Source: Stramonita haemastoma
Taxonomy: Eukaryota > Mollusca > Gastropoda > Neogastropoda > Muricidae
Direction of reading: 5' to 3'
Assembly: GCA_030674155.1 (NCBI GenBank)
Contig: CM060327.1
Span: 12,203,396 to 12,250,895 of the forward strand
Length of the DNA stretch: 47,500 nucleotides
A program made the translations under genes and the position numbers. The notes below the pieces were generated by a model. It did no database searches, was not told where the DNA came from, and saw only the letters and a program-made list of their open reading frames with translations. Of this stretch, positions 1 to 11,454 are shown piece by piece (position 1 is the stretch's first letter; each line of letters opens with the position of its first letter).

Positions 1-204
1 GTACTGTGAACACTACATCCAGATCCAGTCACCCAGGCCCTTTAGATAAAAATTTTATCTGTGCGCGGGAGCGATAAACATCCGTCTGCTGGGAAAGTTG
101 AGGGGATGGCCCTGGAAGAAGAGATGATGAAAGTAACATGAATTTTAGAAGCTGTAATACAGGCACATGCTGTTTTTTATTTATTATTTTTACTTTAATT
201 TTAT

Positions 205-236
205 TTTGCTCTTTTATATCAAGGATAATGGAATAC
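205..236 (-). repeat. SINE 3'-end fragment (family D tail)
   Basis: A short stretch reading TTATATCAAGGATAATGGAA matches, in the same orientation, the start of the SINE remnant at 30,148 and, reversed, the end of the one at 2,885. It is therefore a truncated 3' tail. The flanking 1-700 is AT-rich, and I recognise nothing else there. Confidence 0.4.
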
Positions 237-970
237 ATTTTCACATAATGGAACATTTTCAAGGAAAATGACAATCACTTAGATGGGGGGAGGCAGTTGG
301 AAGTGGCTGGTTTTGCTAGGCCATGCAGTGGCACCAATGTGTTGAGATAATTGGTGACTGGTAAGTGGTATGACTGCACTATGCAGTTCACTGATATGCC
401 ATTTTCCCTGTGACTTACCGACTTCTTCCATAATTGCTAAAGGAGCCACAGGGAGTCACTGAATGATGAATCTTTTTCTGTTTTACTTTCAGGCTATTAC
501 ATGAACAAACATGACTTTCTAGTATATATTAATATTTTTAAATATTAATTGCTCAACACAATAATTATATGAATGGATTTTGCTTAAAAATATTTAATAT
601 TATCCCATTGGGTACATGGTTTAGAATCTAACATGAAGTTCAGTATTATAAAGCTAAAGCTTTTTTGTTAAATTTTAGTTCATTTAAATAAAATAATCCT
701 ATAAAATGGTAAAACAACTTCTTTTTAAACGAAAGGAAATTATTCCATTGTACAAGAATTTTATTCACCTTTCTGAAAATTTTAGATATGCTGCCTTGTT
801 CAAGTTATCTCATTCTAGCCATCTGAAAAGATTTGACAATAATGCTGAAAACAAGTAAGAATAGCCATGATGTTTTGCCTTTCTTTCTGATGATTATACC
901 AGAAGACTTGGGTAACCCTTCAGTAGACATGTTTGCTAACGAATAAATTATGTTGCTTTCTGTACTATAG

Positions 971-1051
971 GCTTGTGACAGAGGAGACCCACAACTTTTG
1001 ATGAAATGCAGAGGAGCAGAAAGGAGAGGGGGCTTAACTGATGCTTCATGA
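971..1051 (+). other. Candidate terminal exon, duplicate copy 1
   Basis: The segment follows an acceptor-like TTTCTGTACTATAG and is open for 26 codons to TGA at 1,049-1,051. Its peptide begins ACDRGDPQLL and is rich in Arg, Gly and Glu. The second copy at 1,494 has the same frame, length and stop. No upstream exon or product is recognised. The alternative is plain intergenic DNA carried along in the duplication. All three coding differences between the copies change the amino acid (R/K, Q/E, L/F), so there is no sign of purifying selection. Confidence 0.2.
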
Positions 1052-1493
1052 GGGACAGTTGAGAGGTAGGTGGTTGACGGATGTTTGACAGGTATCTTAG
1101 ACTAGAGTGTATACATGTTGTCATGAAGGGTAGATCCTTTGTAGGTTGCCACTCTACTGTGTACTTCAGCTGATGATACCAGGTTGAGAAATTTAGCCTG
1201 TAAACTGAAATATATATATCTACATGTGACAACTCTTTTTCAGAAAAAAAGTCACAAAAGGAAATTATTCCACTGTACAAGAATTTTATTCACCTTTCTG
1301 AAAATTTTAGATATGCTACCTTGTTCAAGGTCTCATTCTAGCCATCTGAAAATATTTGACAATAATGCTGAAAACAAGTGAGAATAACCATGATGTTTTG
1401 CCTTTCTTTCTGATGATTATACCAGAAGACTTAGGTAACCCTTCAATAGACACGTGTACTAATGAATAAATGATGTTACTTTCTGTACAATAG

Positions 1494-1574
1494 GCTTGTG
1501 ACAAAGGAGACCCAGAACTTTTCATGAAATGCAGAGGAGCAGAAAGGAGAGGGGGCTTAACTGATGCTTCATGA
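1494..1574 (+). other. Candidate terminal exon, duplicate copy 2
   Basis: This is the duplicate of the segment at 971. It has the acceptor-like ACTTTCTGTACAATAG just upstream, 26 open codons (peptide begins ACDKGDPELF) and the same TGA. If the first copy is an exon, the pair could serve as alternative 3' ends. The sequence alone does not show that either is used. Confidence 0.2.
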
Positions 1575-1824
1575 GGGACAGTTGAGAGGTAGGTGGTTGA
1601 CAGATGTTTGACAGCTATCTTAGACTAGAGTGTATACATGTTGTCATGAAGGGTAGATCCTTTGTAGGTTGCCACTCTACTGTGTATTGAGAAATTTAGC
1701 CTGTAAACTAAATATATATCTACATGCCACACAACTTTTTTTCAGCAAAAAAAAAAGTCACACAGGATAGGGTTGTTTCTTCCTTTCATTTATGTTCATC
1801 AGTTGGACGGCTCAGTCCCTGAGA

Positions 1825-2123
1825 TACTTTTCTGTCTGCAACTGTATTTGTTTCCCTATCATAGTGGCTTTTTGCTATAGAGTTTTGCCAGGGACAACTC
1901 TCTTGTTGCCGTAGGTTCTTTAATGTGCACTAAGTAATTATGTTTAGCACATTGGCCTCAGTTTATCGTCTCATCCAAAAGACTATCACCCAGACCACCA
2001 CTCATGGTCTAATGGATGGGGGGAAGTTTTGAGCCCAAAAAGGGTTTCAAACCACCACACACTTCAACCTGGACTTTTTGCTTTCTAGACAGGCACGTTA
2101 CCTCTAGACTGCCAATCCACTGA
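1825..2123 (-). mobile_element. tRNA-derived SINE, family B, copy 1
   Basis: Reading the minus strand, a tRNA-like head starts at about 2,123 with A-box-like TGGCAGTCTAGAGG and B-box-like GGTTTGAAACC. The body runs to about 1,825 and matches the fuller copy at 30,777-31,193 over nearly its whole length (shared motifs include TATTTGTTTCCCTATCA and CCAGACCACCACTCATGG). The 3' module with the GGGGAGAGC hairpin is not recognisable here, so this copy is 3'-diverged or truncated. Confidence 0.8.
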
Positions 2124-2224
2124 TGGGATGTGGTTCTAGTTACTGCTGCAGACTGACCTTATGCTTTGCTGATATCAGCTGTTCATGTCAGAAATGTTGT
2201 ACGTATACATTTTTTTGTTTGTAA

Positions 2225-2385
2225 ATTGTTCCTCAGCTAGAGCTTCAAGGGGAATTCACCAGTGGTGAGATTTTTACGTATGCGACTATTTTTGCCCAAC
2301 ATGAATGTAGTCCTATTCTGATTGCAGGAATGTATGCTGGGTACGTTGGTGTTTCCATAACCCATCATTTTAGCCCTGGCTGTTT
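2225..2385 (-). mobile_element. SINE family E, body fragment, copy 1
   Basis: This segment is homologous to 44,069-44,220 in the same orientation and to 45,235-45,355 reversed. The shared pattern is CTAGAGCTTCAAGG, then CCAGTGGTGAGA, a T-rich stretch, and GGAATGTATGCTGG. The tRNA-like head seen in the 44-kb copy is missing. The open frames across it are not genes. Confidence 0.6.
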
Positions 2386-2589
2386 GTACAGGTAAGTTTC
2401 TTCCAGCGTTGGAGATTGTCTGGTGAGTTAGTCTCATTGTCAAGACAAGTGAGCAAAATGGCCTTGCTTAATTAGTTAATGATGATTATTCTGCCAGTGT
2501 GTTGGGCTACAAGAATTATTCTGATTTGGGGGAGTGTCAGAAGGAAGGGGATAGCAGAAGAGAATGATTTTGAACTGGGTGAGGTGGAG

Positions 2590-2885
2590 AAGACTGAACT
2601 TGGAGATGTAGGGGATTTTTCCCTGGAGTTAACATCAGTGCTGACTCCACTCTCCCCAAAAGTCTTTTGGATGAGACTATAAACCAAGGCCCCGTGTGGG
2701 AACGCACGCAGAACATCTTGCACATACGTTAAATTCTGTTCCACTTTTTGTAAGAGTAGGCCATTGTGTGCTGGTTAGATCAGATGACAGTATTTACAAA
2801 ATTGCATACACACAGGGACTGGATGAAAAAAAGCACATGAGTGCTTATTCCATTATCCTTGATATAAAAGAAAGAATAAATAAGT
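2590..2885 (+). mobile_element. SINE family C/D, copy 1
   Basis: From about 2,600 the sequence aligns with 42,095-42,260 (GAGTTAACATC...GGATGAGACTATAAACC). From 2,668 it aligns with 32,755 onward (GATGAGACTCTAAACC, CGCACGCAGAACATCTTG, TGTGCTGGTTAGATCAGATGAC). It ends in the D-type tail CATTATCCTTGATATAAAAG rather than the module used at 32.6-33.06 kb. The acidic open frame at 2,479-2,682 lies partly in SINE body and is not supported as a gene. Confidence 0.7.
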
Positions 2886-2889
2886 AAAT

Positions 2890-3639
2890 AAAACACCTTT
2901 TTCAAACATAGACTCTAGTAGGCAAATGCCGCAAGTACTGAAGGTTGGGTAGCAGATGATACTTCCCCTGTGCTTGAACCAGTTGCAAGCAGTGAGACAC
3001 CAAAGAATCAGCTGTATTGAGAGTGACTTGGGTTAAACATTTATTATTTTGTTTGTGCCAACTGTTGTACTTAATCAGTACTTGATATTACTCATCAGCA
3101 GGGTTGTGATAGCAAAATGCAATTGTCATGATTACCTGTGATTTAAAATATAAACTTCTTTTAACAAAATAAATAGTTAAAAATAAATTCATACAAAATG
3201 TAGCATCTTAAAGCCATTCATTCCAATCCAAGGAATTGGGTCCGGAGGCAATAGTAGGCATGCTTTATTTAAGTTAAACCTGAGATTTGCCAGGATTAAA
3301 TTATTCCCTCCCCTGAATCCCAATCCAGGATTTGCCGGGATTTCCACTCAGTAGTTTTCCATCAACACATTGACCTTCACTGATCGCTACCACTTGCTGA
3401 AGCTCATTCAGGCCAGAGGTACAAATCCTGCTGTGAGTCTAGAAGTAATTATAGCTGCTGGTATGTACTTAGCAGGAGAAAAAGGCCTGCGAGCATGTGT
3501 GCCTAACCTGATTTTGTCATGGAATGCGAAATCTAGAGGCAATTTGTGTTCAGATAATCTGAATGCAAGAGAGTTCAACACAATTCCATTTGTGCAATTT
3601 TCTGATTTTTTTTAATTAAAAAAGAAAAGGAATATTAGA
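2890..3639. other. No gene recognised
   Basis: This is AT-rich sequence without repeats I can match elsewhere in the window. An 81-codon frame at 3,370-3,615 has no recognisable domain and no convincing splice or promoter context. Confidence 0.4.
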
Positions 3640-3775
3640 TGCAAAACCATAAATCTTTTTGAAAATGACCAAAATGACAACTTGTGACAAACACCTTTAA
3701 AACCTTTGAAAGTCAAGGCTCATCTATTGATAGTATTCTCATTAAGGATGATGATAAAATAAAGATCACATTTTT
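3640..3775. repeat. Dispersed repeat J, copy 1
   Basis: This segment is about 130 bp and matches 6,095-6,235 in the same orientation. Shared blocks are TTTTTGAAAATGACCAA, CTTGTGACA, ATTCTCATTAA and AATAAA-rich ends. The copies are diverged and lie 2.45 kb apart. The family is unknown. Confidence 0.65.
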
Positions 3776-3975
3776 GTGCAGAAAAATAATTAAAGGTTTA
3801 ATTCCATGAGAGAGTGTGTGGTGCTTCACAGCTGGGCGGCCGCAGGATTACGTTGATGGGTGCAGGCTGATGTTCGGATACTAGGCTGTGTTGTGGTATT
3901 TTCCATGATATTATCATAATTATGTTTACTGTTCTTATGTGTGGCTCGTAACCCGCGTGAATTTCTCTGTGAGAT

Positions 3976-3981
3976 AATAAA
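3976..3981 (+). promoter_or_regulatory. Possible polyadenylation signal AATAAA
   Basis: AATAAA lies in GAGATAATAAAGTATCTGG, followed by an ATTGAATTGA direct repeat. This could be the 3' end of a transcript or of a retroelement tail that ran along the plus strand across about 3,800-3,990. The hexamer is common by chance in AT-rich DNA, and no coding sequence precedes it. Confidence 0.2.
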
Positions 3982-4297
3982 GTATCTGGATTGAATTGAG
4001 TGCTGAGTGCGTGGACGAAACAAACAAGGACTTGCAGGTGACAAAGTCTCCAAGGAGGTAAAAGTTGATTTGGCACATACACAGTAAGTCACTGGAAGTC
4101 GTCTCTCGATCGCTCAGTTGGATGGATTTGAATTTTTTGTTATGCAGAGTTCAAAACGACAAAGCAAGGCAAAAACTATCCATTGAAACTTATGTAATGG
4201 ACAAAAGCATTGAAGGGCATCTTAATTTAACAAAGTATCAACAAGCAAAAGTGTTTTCACTGTACATGTGATATAACACATTGGTATGCATGCACGG

Positions 4298-4300
<3 letters not shown>

Positions 4301-4345
<45 letters not shown>
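4301..4345. repeat. (GT)n microsatellite
   Basis: About 22 uninterrupted GT dinucleotides. The surrounding 3,990-5,200 shows no gene, apart from three direct copies of CTAACCTTTACA near 5,076-5,110. Confidence 0.95.
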
Positions 4346-4349
<4 letters not shown>

Positions 4350-5221
4350 TCTGCATGTGAGCATGTGCGTGTTTTATGTAAATAATTTTTGGGGAGGCAA
4401 GAGGGGAATCATCGTTGATTTTGTAGAAGAGGTACTAAAGGGAAACTGATAATTGGAAGGATGGGCTTTCTCCTTAGATTAGCTGCTAGGTTTATTTGTT
4501 AGTTGTGAGAAAGGGGTGGGATACATGTATGTATTGGTAACTGGGAATAGGAAAAGGCTAGCATATAAAAGAGGATGTTTTTCTCCTGTGGTTCTATTTG
4601 GGGTTGATAACTATCATCGTTCATTGAGTCAACTTCGGTTCTTTGGAAACAGGCATGAATTTTCAGAAGTACAGTAAGCTGGAAACTGCTGATTTCAGAG
4701 TGAAAAAATTGCAATTTAACAGTATGAAAGTGCAAGAAATAAGCAAGAAATAATCGTACCTTTGGGCTTGATCCTTCATTTATCTAATTATTTTTGGTTC
4801 TTTTCAAAACACCCAAAGCCTATTTGTAAACATAGGTAGGCTGCCGGAAACCACTGAGCTGAGTTCAAAACTGGAAAACTGTCATTAAAAACTCAAACCA
4901 TGGCTTGTTGATAGGACGGACAATTTGTGATTTAAAGAAAACTTCCAAACCATTGTGTCAAAAGCTAAGTACCATTCTGTCCATGTACCATTGTGTCCAC
5001 ATGCTTACATACATAACAGGCAGACAAGCCAGCTGACCAACAGCCCTTTACCAGTTATTAATGTTATTAGCTAACACTAACCTTTACACTAACCTTTACA
5101 CTAACCTTTATCATCTAAACCTGGCCCCACATGTGGACACAAAAGGTATATGGATATGATGATACAAGACGTGACACAGAAACAAACCGTTTGGGTTTCT
5201 TGCGTTTTGGGTTGTGGAAGA

Positions 5222-5239
5222 GGGGGGGGGGGGGGGGGG
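5222..5239 (+). repeat. Poly-G tract, 18 bases
   Basis: An uninterrupted run of 18 G. It is one of a set of unusually long G or C homopolymers in this window and is a candidate G-quadruplex former. Confidence 0.95.
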
Positions 5240-5377
5240 TAGGAAAAACATGTTAGAAGGGGCCGGAAGGATAGCAAGCTGTATGTGGGAAGAGGCATGA
5301 GAAAGGTTATGGCCAAGTTGTGGGTGTTAGTGATTGTGAGAGCAAGAATAGGGACGGGAAAACATGGATCTGTTGAA

Positions 5378-5400
5378 GGGGGGGGGGGGGGGGGGGGGGG
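5378..5400 (+). repeat. Poly-G tract, 23 bases
   Basis: An uninterrupted run of 23 G, only 140 bases from the preceding 18-G run. Confidence 0.95.
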
Positions 5401-5554
5401 TTGTAAGAGAAAAGGGGAATGTTTCAGCTAAATAGATTTATTTTAAAAAGTAGGTTTAAGTGGGAAATGCAGTTACCAAGATGATGATTTTTTTTTTGTG
5501 CATACATGTTTTTCCAAGTTCTTCATTTTTAATGTTTGCATTTTGTTTAGATCA

Positions 5555-5980
5555 GATGAACTGTAAGTTGGAAAAAAGAAGAATAAGAAACATAAGAAAA
5601 TGCAAAAAACAAACAAACAAACTAAAGAACCCAAAGAAAGAGAGGAAGTACAAGATAAAGAAACTCAAAAAGGAAAAGCACAATAAAAACAAGGGGGAAA
5701 AGTATAGAAAAAGAAGAAAATGCAAAGAAGACAGAAGCAGGTTCATAACCAGAAAGAAAGTGGTAGAAACTCAAGAACAAACAGCAAAATCATCAACAAG
5801 CAGAAAGAACAAAATGATGAAATGGCAATCAAGCCAAAAATGGCAGCAGCAACAACAACATTAGAGGCTGGGAAAGAAAAATGGAAAGAACAGAACAGAA
5901 GGGGGGGTAACAGAACACAGGCAAGAAACAAAAAAATAAGAAAAGAGAAAAGGATTCATAAGAAACGAACAAACACATAG
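5555..5980 (+). other. A-rich, strand-asymmetric purine tract
   Basis: Over 400 bases the plus strand is dominated by A with G, and C and T are scarce. It produces a 134-codon frame (from 5,460) rich in Lys, Arg and Gln, plus shadow frames. The composition explains the open frames, and there is no domain, splice signal or promoter context. It could form an extended polypurine structure. Confidence 0.6.
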
Positions 5981-6094
5981 GTGATGTTCCTTCCATTTTA
6001 AACACAGTTCTGTAATTGCAATTTTCAGACTTAAAATACTATTTTTAAAAGAAATACCAGATTCTAAAATATTATTTTTAAAAGAACTGTACCA

Positions 6095-6235
6095 GATTGA
6101 AGACTTTGAATCTTTTTTGAAAATGACCAAGTTGTCAACCTGTGACAGACATTCCCTTGAAGATCCTTGAAAATCCAGGCTTGACTATCAAAATTATTCT
6201 CATTAACAATGACAATAAACTGAAGATAAACTTAA
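6095..6235. repeat. Dispersed repeat J, copy 2
   Basis: This is the partner of 3,640-3,775. Just upstream (6,020-6,095) a 35-base phrase containing CCAGATT and TATTTTTAAAAGAA occurs twice in tandem. Confidence 0.65.
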
Positions 6236-6329
6236 GTGTTAAAAAAAACATTGTTTAAAGTTCCAATCAGACACAGAATAACAGATGACAAATGTTTAAT
6301 TTGTGTTGACTTTTAAGTTAAATTCTTTA

Positions 6330-6895
6330 TGTCATTCATGGCTTTAGATAGTGGTGAAATTCTTTATGAAATTCTTTGCTTTAGTGGTAGTTTTTATTTA
6401 TGAAATTCTTTGCTTTAGTGGTAGTTTTTATTTATGAAATTCTTTGCTTTAGTACTGGCTTTCTTTATCGCATTCTTGACTTTAGTGGTTGCTTAATCAC
6501 AGTCTTGCCTTTATTGGTGACTTTATTTATTACATTCGTGATTCTTGGGTTTAGTAGAGACTTGATCACATTCTTGGCTTAAGTGGTGACTTTATGGCAT
6601 CTTTGTCTCTGTGACTGTCTTGGCTCTAGTGGTGACTTTCTTTATCATATTTTTTACTTTAGTGGTGACTTTATCACATTTTTTACTGTAGTGGTGACTT
6701 TATCACATTTTTGGTGTAAGTGGTGACTTTATCACATTTTTGGTGTAAGTGGTGACTTTATCACATTTTTGGCTTAGTGGTAACTTTCTTTATAATATTT
6801 TTGGCTTTAGTGGTGACTTTATTACATTTTTGGCTTTAGTGGTGACCACATTTTTGGCTTTGATGACGTCACATTTTTGGCTTTAGTGGTGAAAA
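6330..6895 (+). repeat. Minisatellite, unit about 29-36 bp
   Basis: About 17 imperfect direct copies of a phrase built from TTTAGTGGTGACTTTATCAC and ATTTTTGGC. Units at 6,690-6,780 are nearly identical (29 bp). The 5' units, with TTTATGAAATTCTTTGC, are a diverged variant. Confidence 0.9.
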
Positions 6896-7139
6896 ATTCA
6901 CTTCAGCAATAGAATATTCCATTCCATATTGTGCTGAAAAAACTGTTAGTATCCAAACAAGCATAAACAAGATTTAAACAGGGAAAAAATGTGACACTGT
7001 ACTGTGGTTATATTCTGTCTTGGGCAGGGCAGCTTAATTTTCATGAAGAGAAACTTACTGTGTAGTGTAATGGTATGGCACTGCTCTCCTGTGTTCTGAA
7101 CTATACTACATTATACTTCCATACCATCCATATTGTAGG

Positions 7140-7235
7140 GTATCATACTGTGCCATCCTATCCCATCAATCCTGTACCATATTATCCCATCCCATACCAT
7201 GCCATCCTGTCCTGTCCCATCCCATACTATCCCAG
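7140..7235 (+). repeat. Degenerate CCATCC/CCATAC short-period tract
   Basis: Runs of CCATA, CCATCC and CCTGTCC pentamers and hexamers. It gives a spurious Tyr/Pro/Ile-rich frame. No gene. Confidence 0.8.
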
Positions 7236-7895
7236 GTTTTATTTATTTAATTATGTATGTGCTGTGAGTTGTATTGCAGATTGTATTGAATAGAAAATAA
7301 GTTGGGATATTCATGGAAAGGTTAACATATTCACATGTGTGATGTATTAATTTTGTCAGAGAAAGTAAAAAACCAAAGCCATGTTGAATGATGGATAGAA
7401 ATATGTATAATGTGTGGTTTTGTTTAGGGGGGCTTTTTTTTTTTTTTTTTTTTTTGGTGTGTGTGTGTTTCCTTTTTTTTCTTTTGGTGATGTATTGGCA
7501 TCATAGTTTGATATAGATTTCATGAAAAGGAGAGAAGTTTCTGTTTTACTTTATGTTTGTTTGTTTGTTTTGATGGTGTGTGTTTGGATGGGAGTGTTCA
7601 ATGGTTTGGGTTGTTGTTTTATTGGGTTGTTTGTTGTTGTTTTTTTTTGGGGGGGGCGTTTGACTTAAAAGGGGGTGGTGGGAGTATGTGAAATTTATGA
7701 AATAGAAGATCTGATTAGTATCTTAGATTAAAGAAAAATGTGTGTGTGTGTGCGCGCTATGCATACATATATTTGTAAATTTATCTACATGCAAATGTGT
7801 GTAGGGTTTTGGGGTTGGTTTTTTTCAAATTGATTTTTCTCTTCTTTTTTTTATTTCCTTGAGTGCTTGGAGTTAGTTGTGCTACAGGTTATGTT

Positions 7896-8165
7896 GAATA
7901 GAAAATAAGTTGTGATATCTGTGGAGATGTGAATATGTTTAGGTATTTGGCATCTTTGTCAGAATGAATAGAAAATAAGTTGTGATATCTGTGGAGATGT
8001 ATTTGGCATCTTTGTCAGAATGAATAGAAAATAAGTTGTGATATCTATGGAGATGTGAATATGTTTAGGTATTTGGCATCTTTGTCAGAATGAATAGAAA
8101 ATAATTTGTGATATATATGGAGATGTGAATATGTTTAGGTAATTGGCATCTTTATCAGAATGACC
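7896..8165 (+). repeat. Four-copy sub-repeat, 55-71 bp
   Basis: GAATAGAAAATAAGTTGTGA followed by a GTATTTGGCATCTTTGTCAG phrase occurs from about 7,896, 7,966, 8,021 and 8,092. It is an internal amplification of one part of the body of the first, diverged units. Confidence 0.85.
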
Positions 8166-8764
8166 AAAACCTTGTTGAATGATGGAAAGAAATGTGCATG
8201 TTGGGTGGTGGGGTCTTTTTTTGTTGTCTGTGCGTTGTTTGCCTTTCTTTTTTTTATTTTTTTTATTTTGATGATGTATTGATATTATACTTTTGTGTAG
8301 ATTGAGTGTAAAAGAGCATTTTTACTTTACTTTTCGTTTTTAACTTTTGTTGGCTTTTTGAGCAAGTGTGTGCCGGGGGGGGGATATGTGGAACATTTAT
8401 AAAATAAAAGATATCAGATTTGTAGCTCAGATTGAAGAACAGTGTGTGAGTGTGCATGTTGGATGAGGGGGCAGGGATTATGAGGTTGTACTGTGTATGA
8501 TGGGCTACCTGGAAAAATCAAGCACATGTTTGTGAATCTACATGAATTGTGTGTGTAGGGTTTGGGTTTTTGTTCTTTTTTTTTTTCAATTGATCGAATG
8601 AAGTGTCATGAGTGAGTCCTAATACAGACTGGTTGAATAGAAAATAAGCTGTGGTATCCATGGAAATGTTGATATTTTTACATTTATGACATCTTTGTCA
8701 GGAAGTAATGAACAAAACCATGTTGAATGATGGAAAGAAATATATTGATTTGGGGGTTTTCTTG

Positions 8765-8765
8765 T

Positions 8766-8845
<80 letters not shown>

Positions 8846-9352
8846 ATTTGGGGGAGGGGGGGGGGTGTAGTAGAGAGAGGAGATGTGACTTAATGCCTCC
8901 TCGTACATGCGTACGTTCATGTTTGTGTATGTTCGTGTGTGTGTTTGTGTGCATGTGTGTGTTGTGGGGATGGGGGAAGACTAGGTTAGAGGAGATGTGA
9001 CTAAATTCCTCCTTTTGTGTGTGTGTGTGTGTTGTGGGATGGGGGTAGAGTAGGTTAGAGGAGATGTGACTAAATTCCTCCTTTTGTGTGTATGTATGTG
9101 TGTGTGCATGCGTGCTTGTGTTGTGGGGATGGGGGTAGAATAGGTTAGAGGAGATGTGACTAAATGCCTCATCTTTGTGTTTATGTGTGTGTTTTGTGGG
9201 GGTGGGGGTAGAGTAGGTTAGAGGAGATGTGACTAAATTCCTCCTCTTTGTTTTGTGTGTGTGTGTGTTGCGTGCAGGTAAATGTGTGTGTATGTGTGCG
9301 TGCAGGTAAATGTGTGTGTGTGTGCGTGCAGGTAAATGTGTGTGTGTGTGTG

Positions 9353-9400
<48 letters not shown>
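8765..9400 (+). repeat. GT-linked hairpin-module block 1
   Basis: It begins and ends with long (GT)n tracts. Between them are about five copies of a module with TTGTGGGGATGGGGGTAG, TTAGAGGAGATGTGACTAAA and CCTCCT. GAGGAG and CTCCTC flank the 12-13-base GATGTGACTAAAT region and can pair as a short hairpin stem. Confidence 0.9.
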
Positions 9401-9405
<5 letters not shown>

Positions 9406-10254
9406 ATGTTGGGCAACCTGGAATGGTTGGGCAGGTCTGACTGACATCAGTGACCCAAAACTGGTCAAGTCCATGATTATTACTCCAAACTTAAGCAGTT
9501 TTTGCAAACAACCATCAGACAGCTAGCATAACTTTTCTAAGTTGTTAGTTGTGCAATAATTATATGAGGGTGCACGTGTGTGTAGGAGTTGGCTGTTTGT
9601 TTTTATTTATTTGTTTGGGAATTTTGTTTTTTGGCTAGTGTATTTTCTTTTTTGTGTGTGTGAACATTTTTTTTTACTTATTGGCTGTGAGGTAGTTATA
9701 ATATGGATTGTGTTATCAAAATATTTTGATATTTATTAAAATATTATATTGGACATATGTGACAATGTTTGTTGGAAAGGGATGCCCAAAACCATCTTTA
9801 ATTAATGAGGGAAATGAACTATACAATTCAACTGTTGTTTTTTTTCTTCTTCTTTTGATTGTGATTTAATAATGGAAATGAATACGCATTTTCACTGGGT
9901 TTTTATTTTCTTCTTTTGATTGTGATTTAATGATGGAAGTGAATATGCATTTTGACTTGGTTTTTTTTTCTTTTGATGGTGTCTGTTGCTTGCTTTTCTT
10001 CTTTATGCTGTATCAGCATCATAGTTTGAAAGAGATTGTTTGAAAAGCTTTTTTTAGATTTTTTTTTAGAGACAGAAAGAGAAGGGGGGAGACAGTGTTT
10101 GGGGAATTTATGAAAGGAATGCTATCTGAGCAGAATCTTAGATTGAACAAAAGTGTGTGGGCGAGTGGAATAATGATGATATGAGATTGGATTTAATGCA
10201 TTGTGTGTGTTTGGGGGTGGGTTGTTTTGTTTGGGTTTTTTGGGGGGAGGTACA

Positions 10255-10578
10255 CTAGGAGACAGGAGATGTAACTTAATTCCTCCTCATGTGTGTGTGT
10301 GTGCGTGTGTGTGTGCATGTGTGTGTGTTGTGGGGATGGGGGTAGAATAGGTTAGAGGGGATGTGACTAAATACCTCCTCTTTGTGTGTGTGTGTGTGCG
10401 TGTGCGTGTGTGTGTGTGTTGTGGGAATAGCGGTAGAATAGGTTAGAGGAGATGTGACTAAATACCTCCTCGTGTTTGTATGTTTGTGTTGTGGGGATGG
10501 GGGTCGAATAGTTTAGAGGAGAAGTGACTGAATACCTCCTCATGTGTGTGTGTGCGTATGCGTGTGCATATGCGTGTA

Positions 10579-10640
<62 letters not shown>
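10255..10640 (+). repeat. GT-linked hairpin-module block 2
   Basis: Four module copies separated by GT-rich spacers of different length, with a (GT)n tract of more than 45 bases at 10,583-10,638 that ends in GAGAGAGAG. Confidence 0.9.
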
Positions 10641-10648
<8 letters not shown>

Positions 10649-11454
10649 TGTGTGTATTCTGTATGATGGGCAACCTGGAAAAGTACAAGTCTGACTGATA
10701 CCAGTGACCCAAAACTGGTCAAGTCCATGATTATTACTCAAAGCTTAGGCAGTTTTTGCAAACAACCATCAGTCAGCTTGCATAACTTTTCTAAGTTGTC
10801 AGTTACGCAATATATGAGAGTAAAGATGTGTGTAGGAGTGGGCTGTTTGTTTGTTTTTATTTATTTTGTTGGAAATTTGGTTTTTGGTTTGTGGTTTTTT
10901 TTTTGTGGGTTTTTTTTTTGGGGGTTGACTGTGAAGTTTTTTGGGTTTAAAAAAAAAAAAAATTTCTATTAGCAGTGAGCTAGTTATAATAGGGATTGTG
11001 TTGATATCAAAACATTTTGATGTTTATAAAAGTATTGAACATAATTATGTGACAATGTTTGTCAGAAAGTGATGCCCAAAACCATCTTTCATTAATGAAG
11101 GATATATACATTTTGACTGGGTTTTCTTCTTCTTTTGATTGTGATTTAATGATGGAAATGAATAAGCATTTTGACTGTTTGTTTTTTTTTCTTTTGATGG
11201 TGTCTGTTGTTTGCTTTTCTTTTTATGCTGTATCAGCATCATTATTTCGAAGAGATTGTTTGAAACTTTTTTTACATTTTTTTTTTAGAGAGAAAGAGAA
11301 GGAGAGAGAGAGAGTATTCTGGGAATTTGTGAAAGGAACGCTATATGATCAGTATCTTAGATTGAACAAGTGTGTGGGGGAGGGGAATAATGATGATATG
11401 AGATGGGATTTAATGTGTTGTGTTTGTGTGGAGGGGGGGGGGGTACTTTGAGAG

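Larger units (their letters stand above)
735..1763. repeat. Two-copy tandem duplication, unit about 525 bp
   Basis: The sequence from 735 (GGAAATTATTCCATTGTACA) recurs from 1,260 with scattered substitutions and small indels. Copy 1 is 735-1,259 and copy 2 is 1,260 to about 1,763. Copy 2 lacks an internal stretch of about 17 bases near 1,686. Both copies keep a T-rich acceptor-like site followed by the same short open frame, and both end in a T-tract, CAG and an A-run. The few differences imply a fairly recent event. No transposon ends are visible. Confidence 0.9.

Noticed and set aside
2479..2682. Acidic 67-codon plus-strand frame
   Set aside because: Its second half aligns with SINE body at 42,095-42,150, so it is repeat sequence.
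5076..5110. Telomere-like repeat (CTAACCTTTACA x3)
   Set aside because: Unit is 12 bases and not a telomeric hexamer; only three copies.
5460..5864. 134-codon Lys-rich frame
   Set aside because: The frame follows from an A-rich tract. Low-complexity protein, no domain, and equally long shadow frames.
8619..9416. 265-codon His/Thr frame and similar frames in the GT arrays
   Set aside because: (CA)n read as Thr-His, with stops absent only because of the repeat composition.
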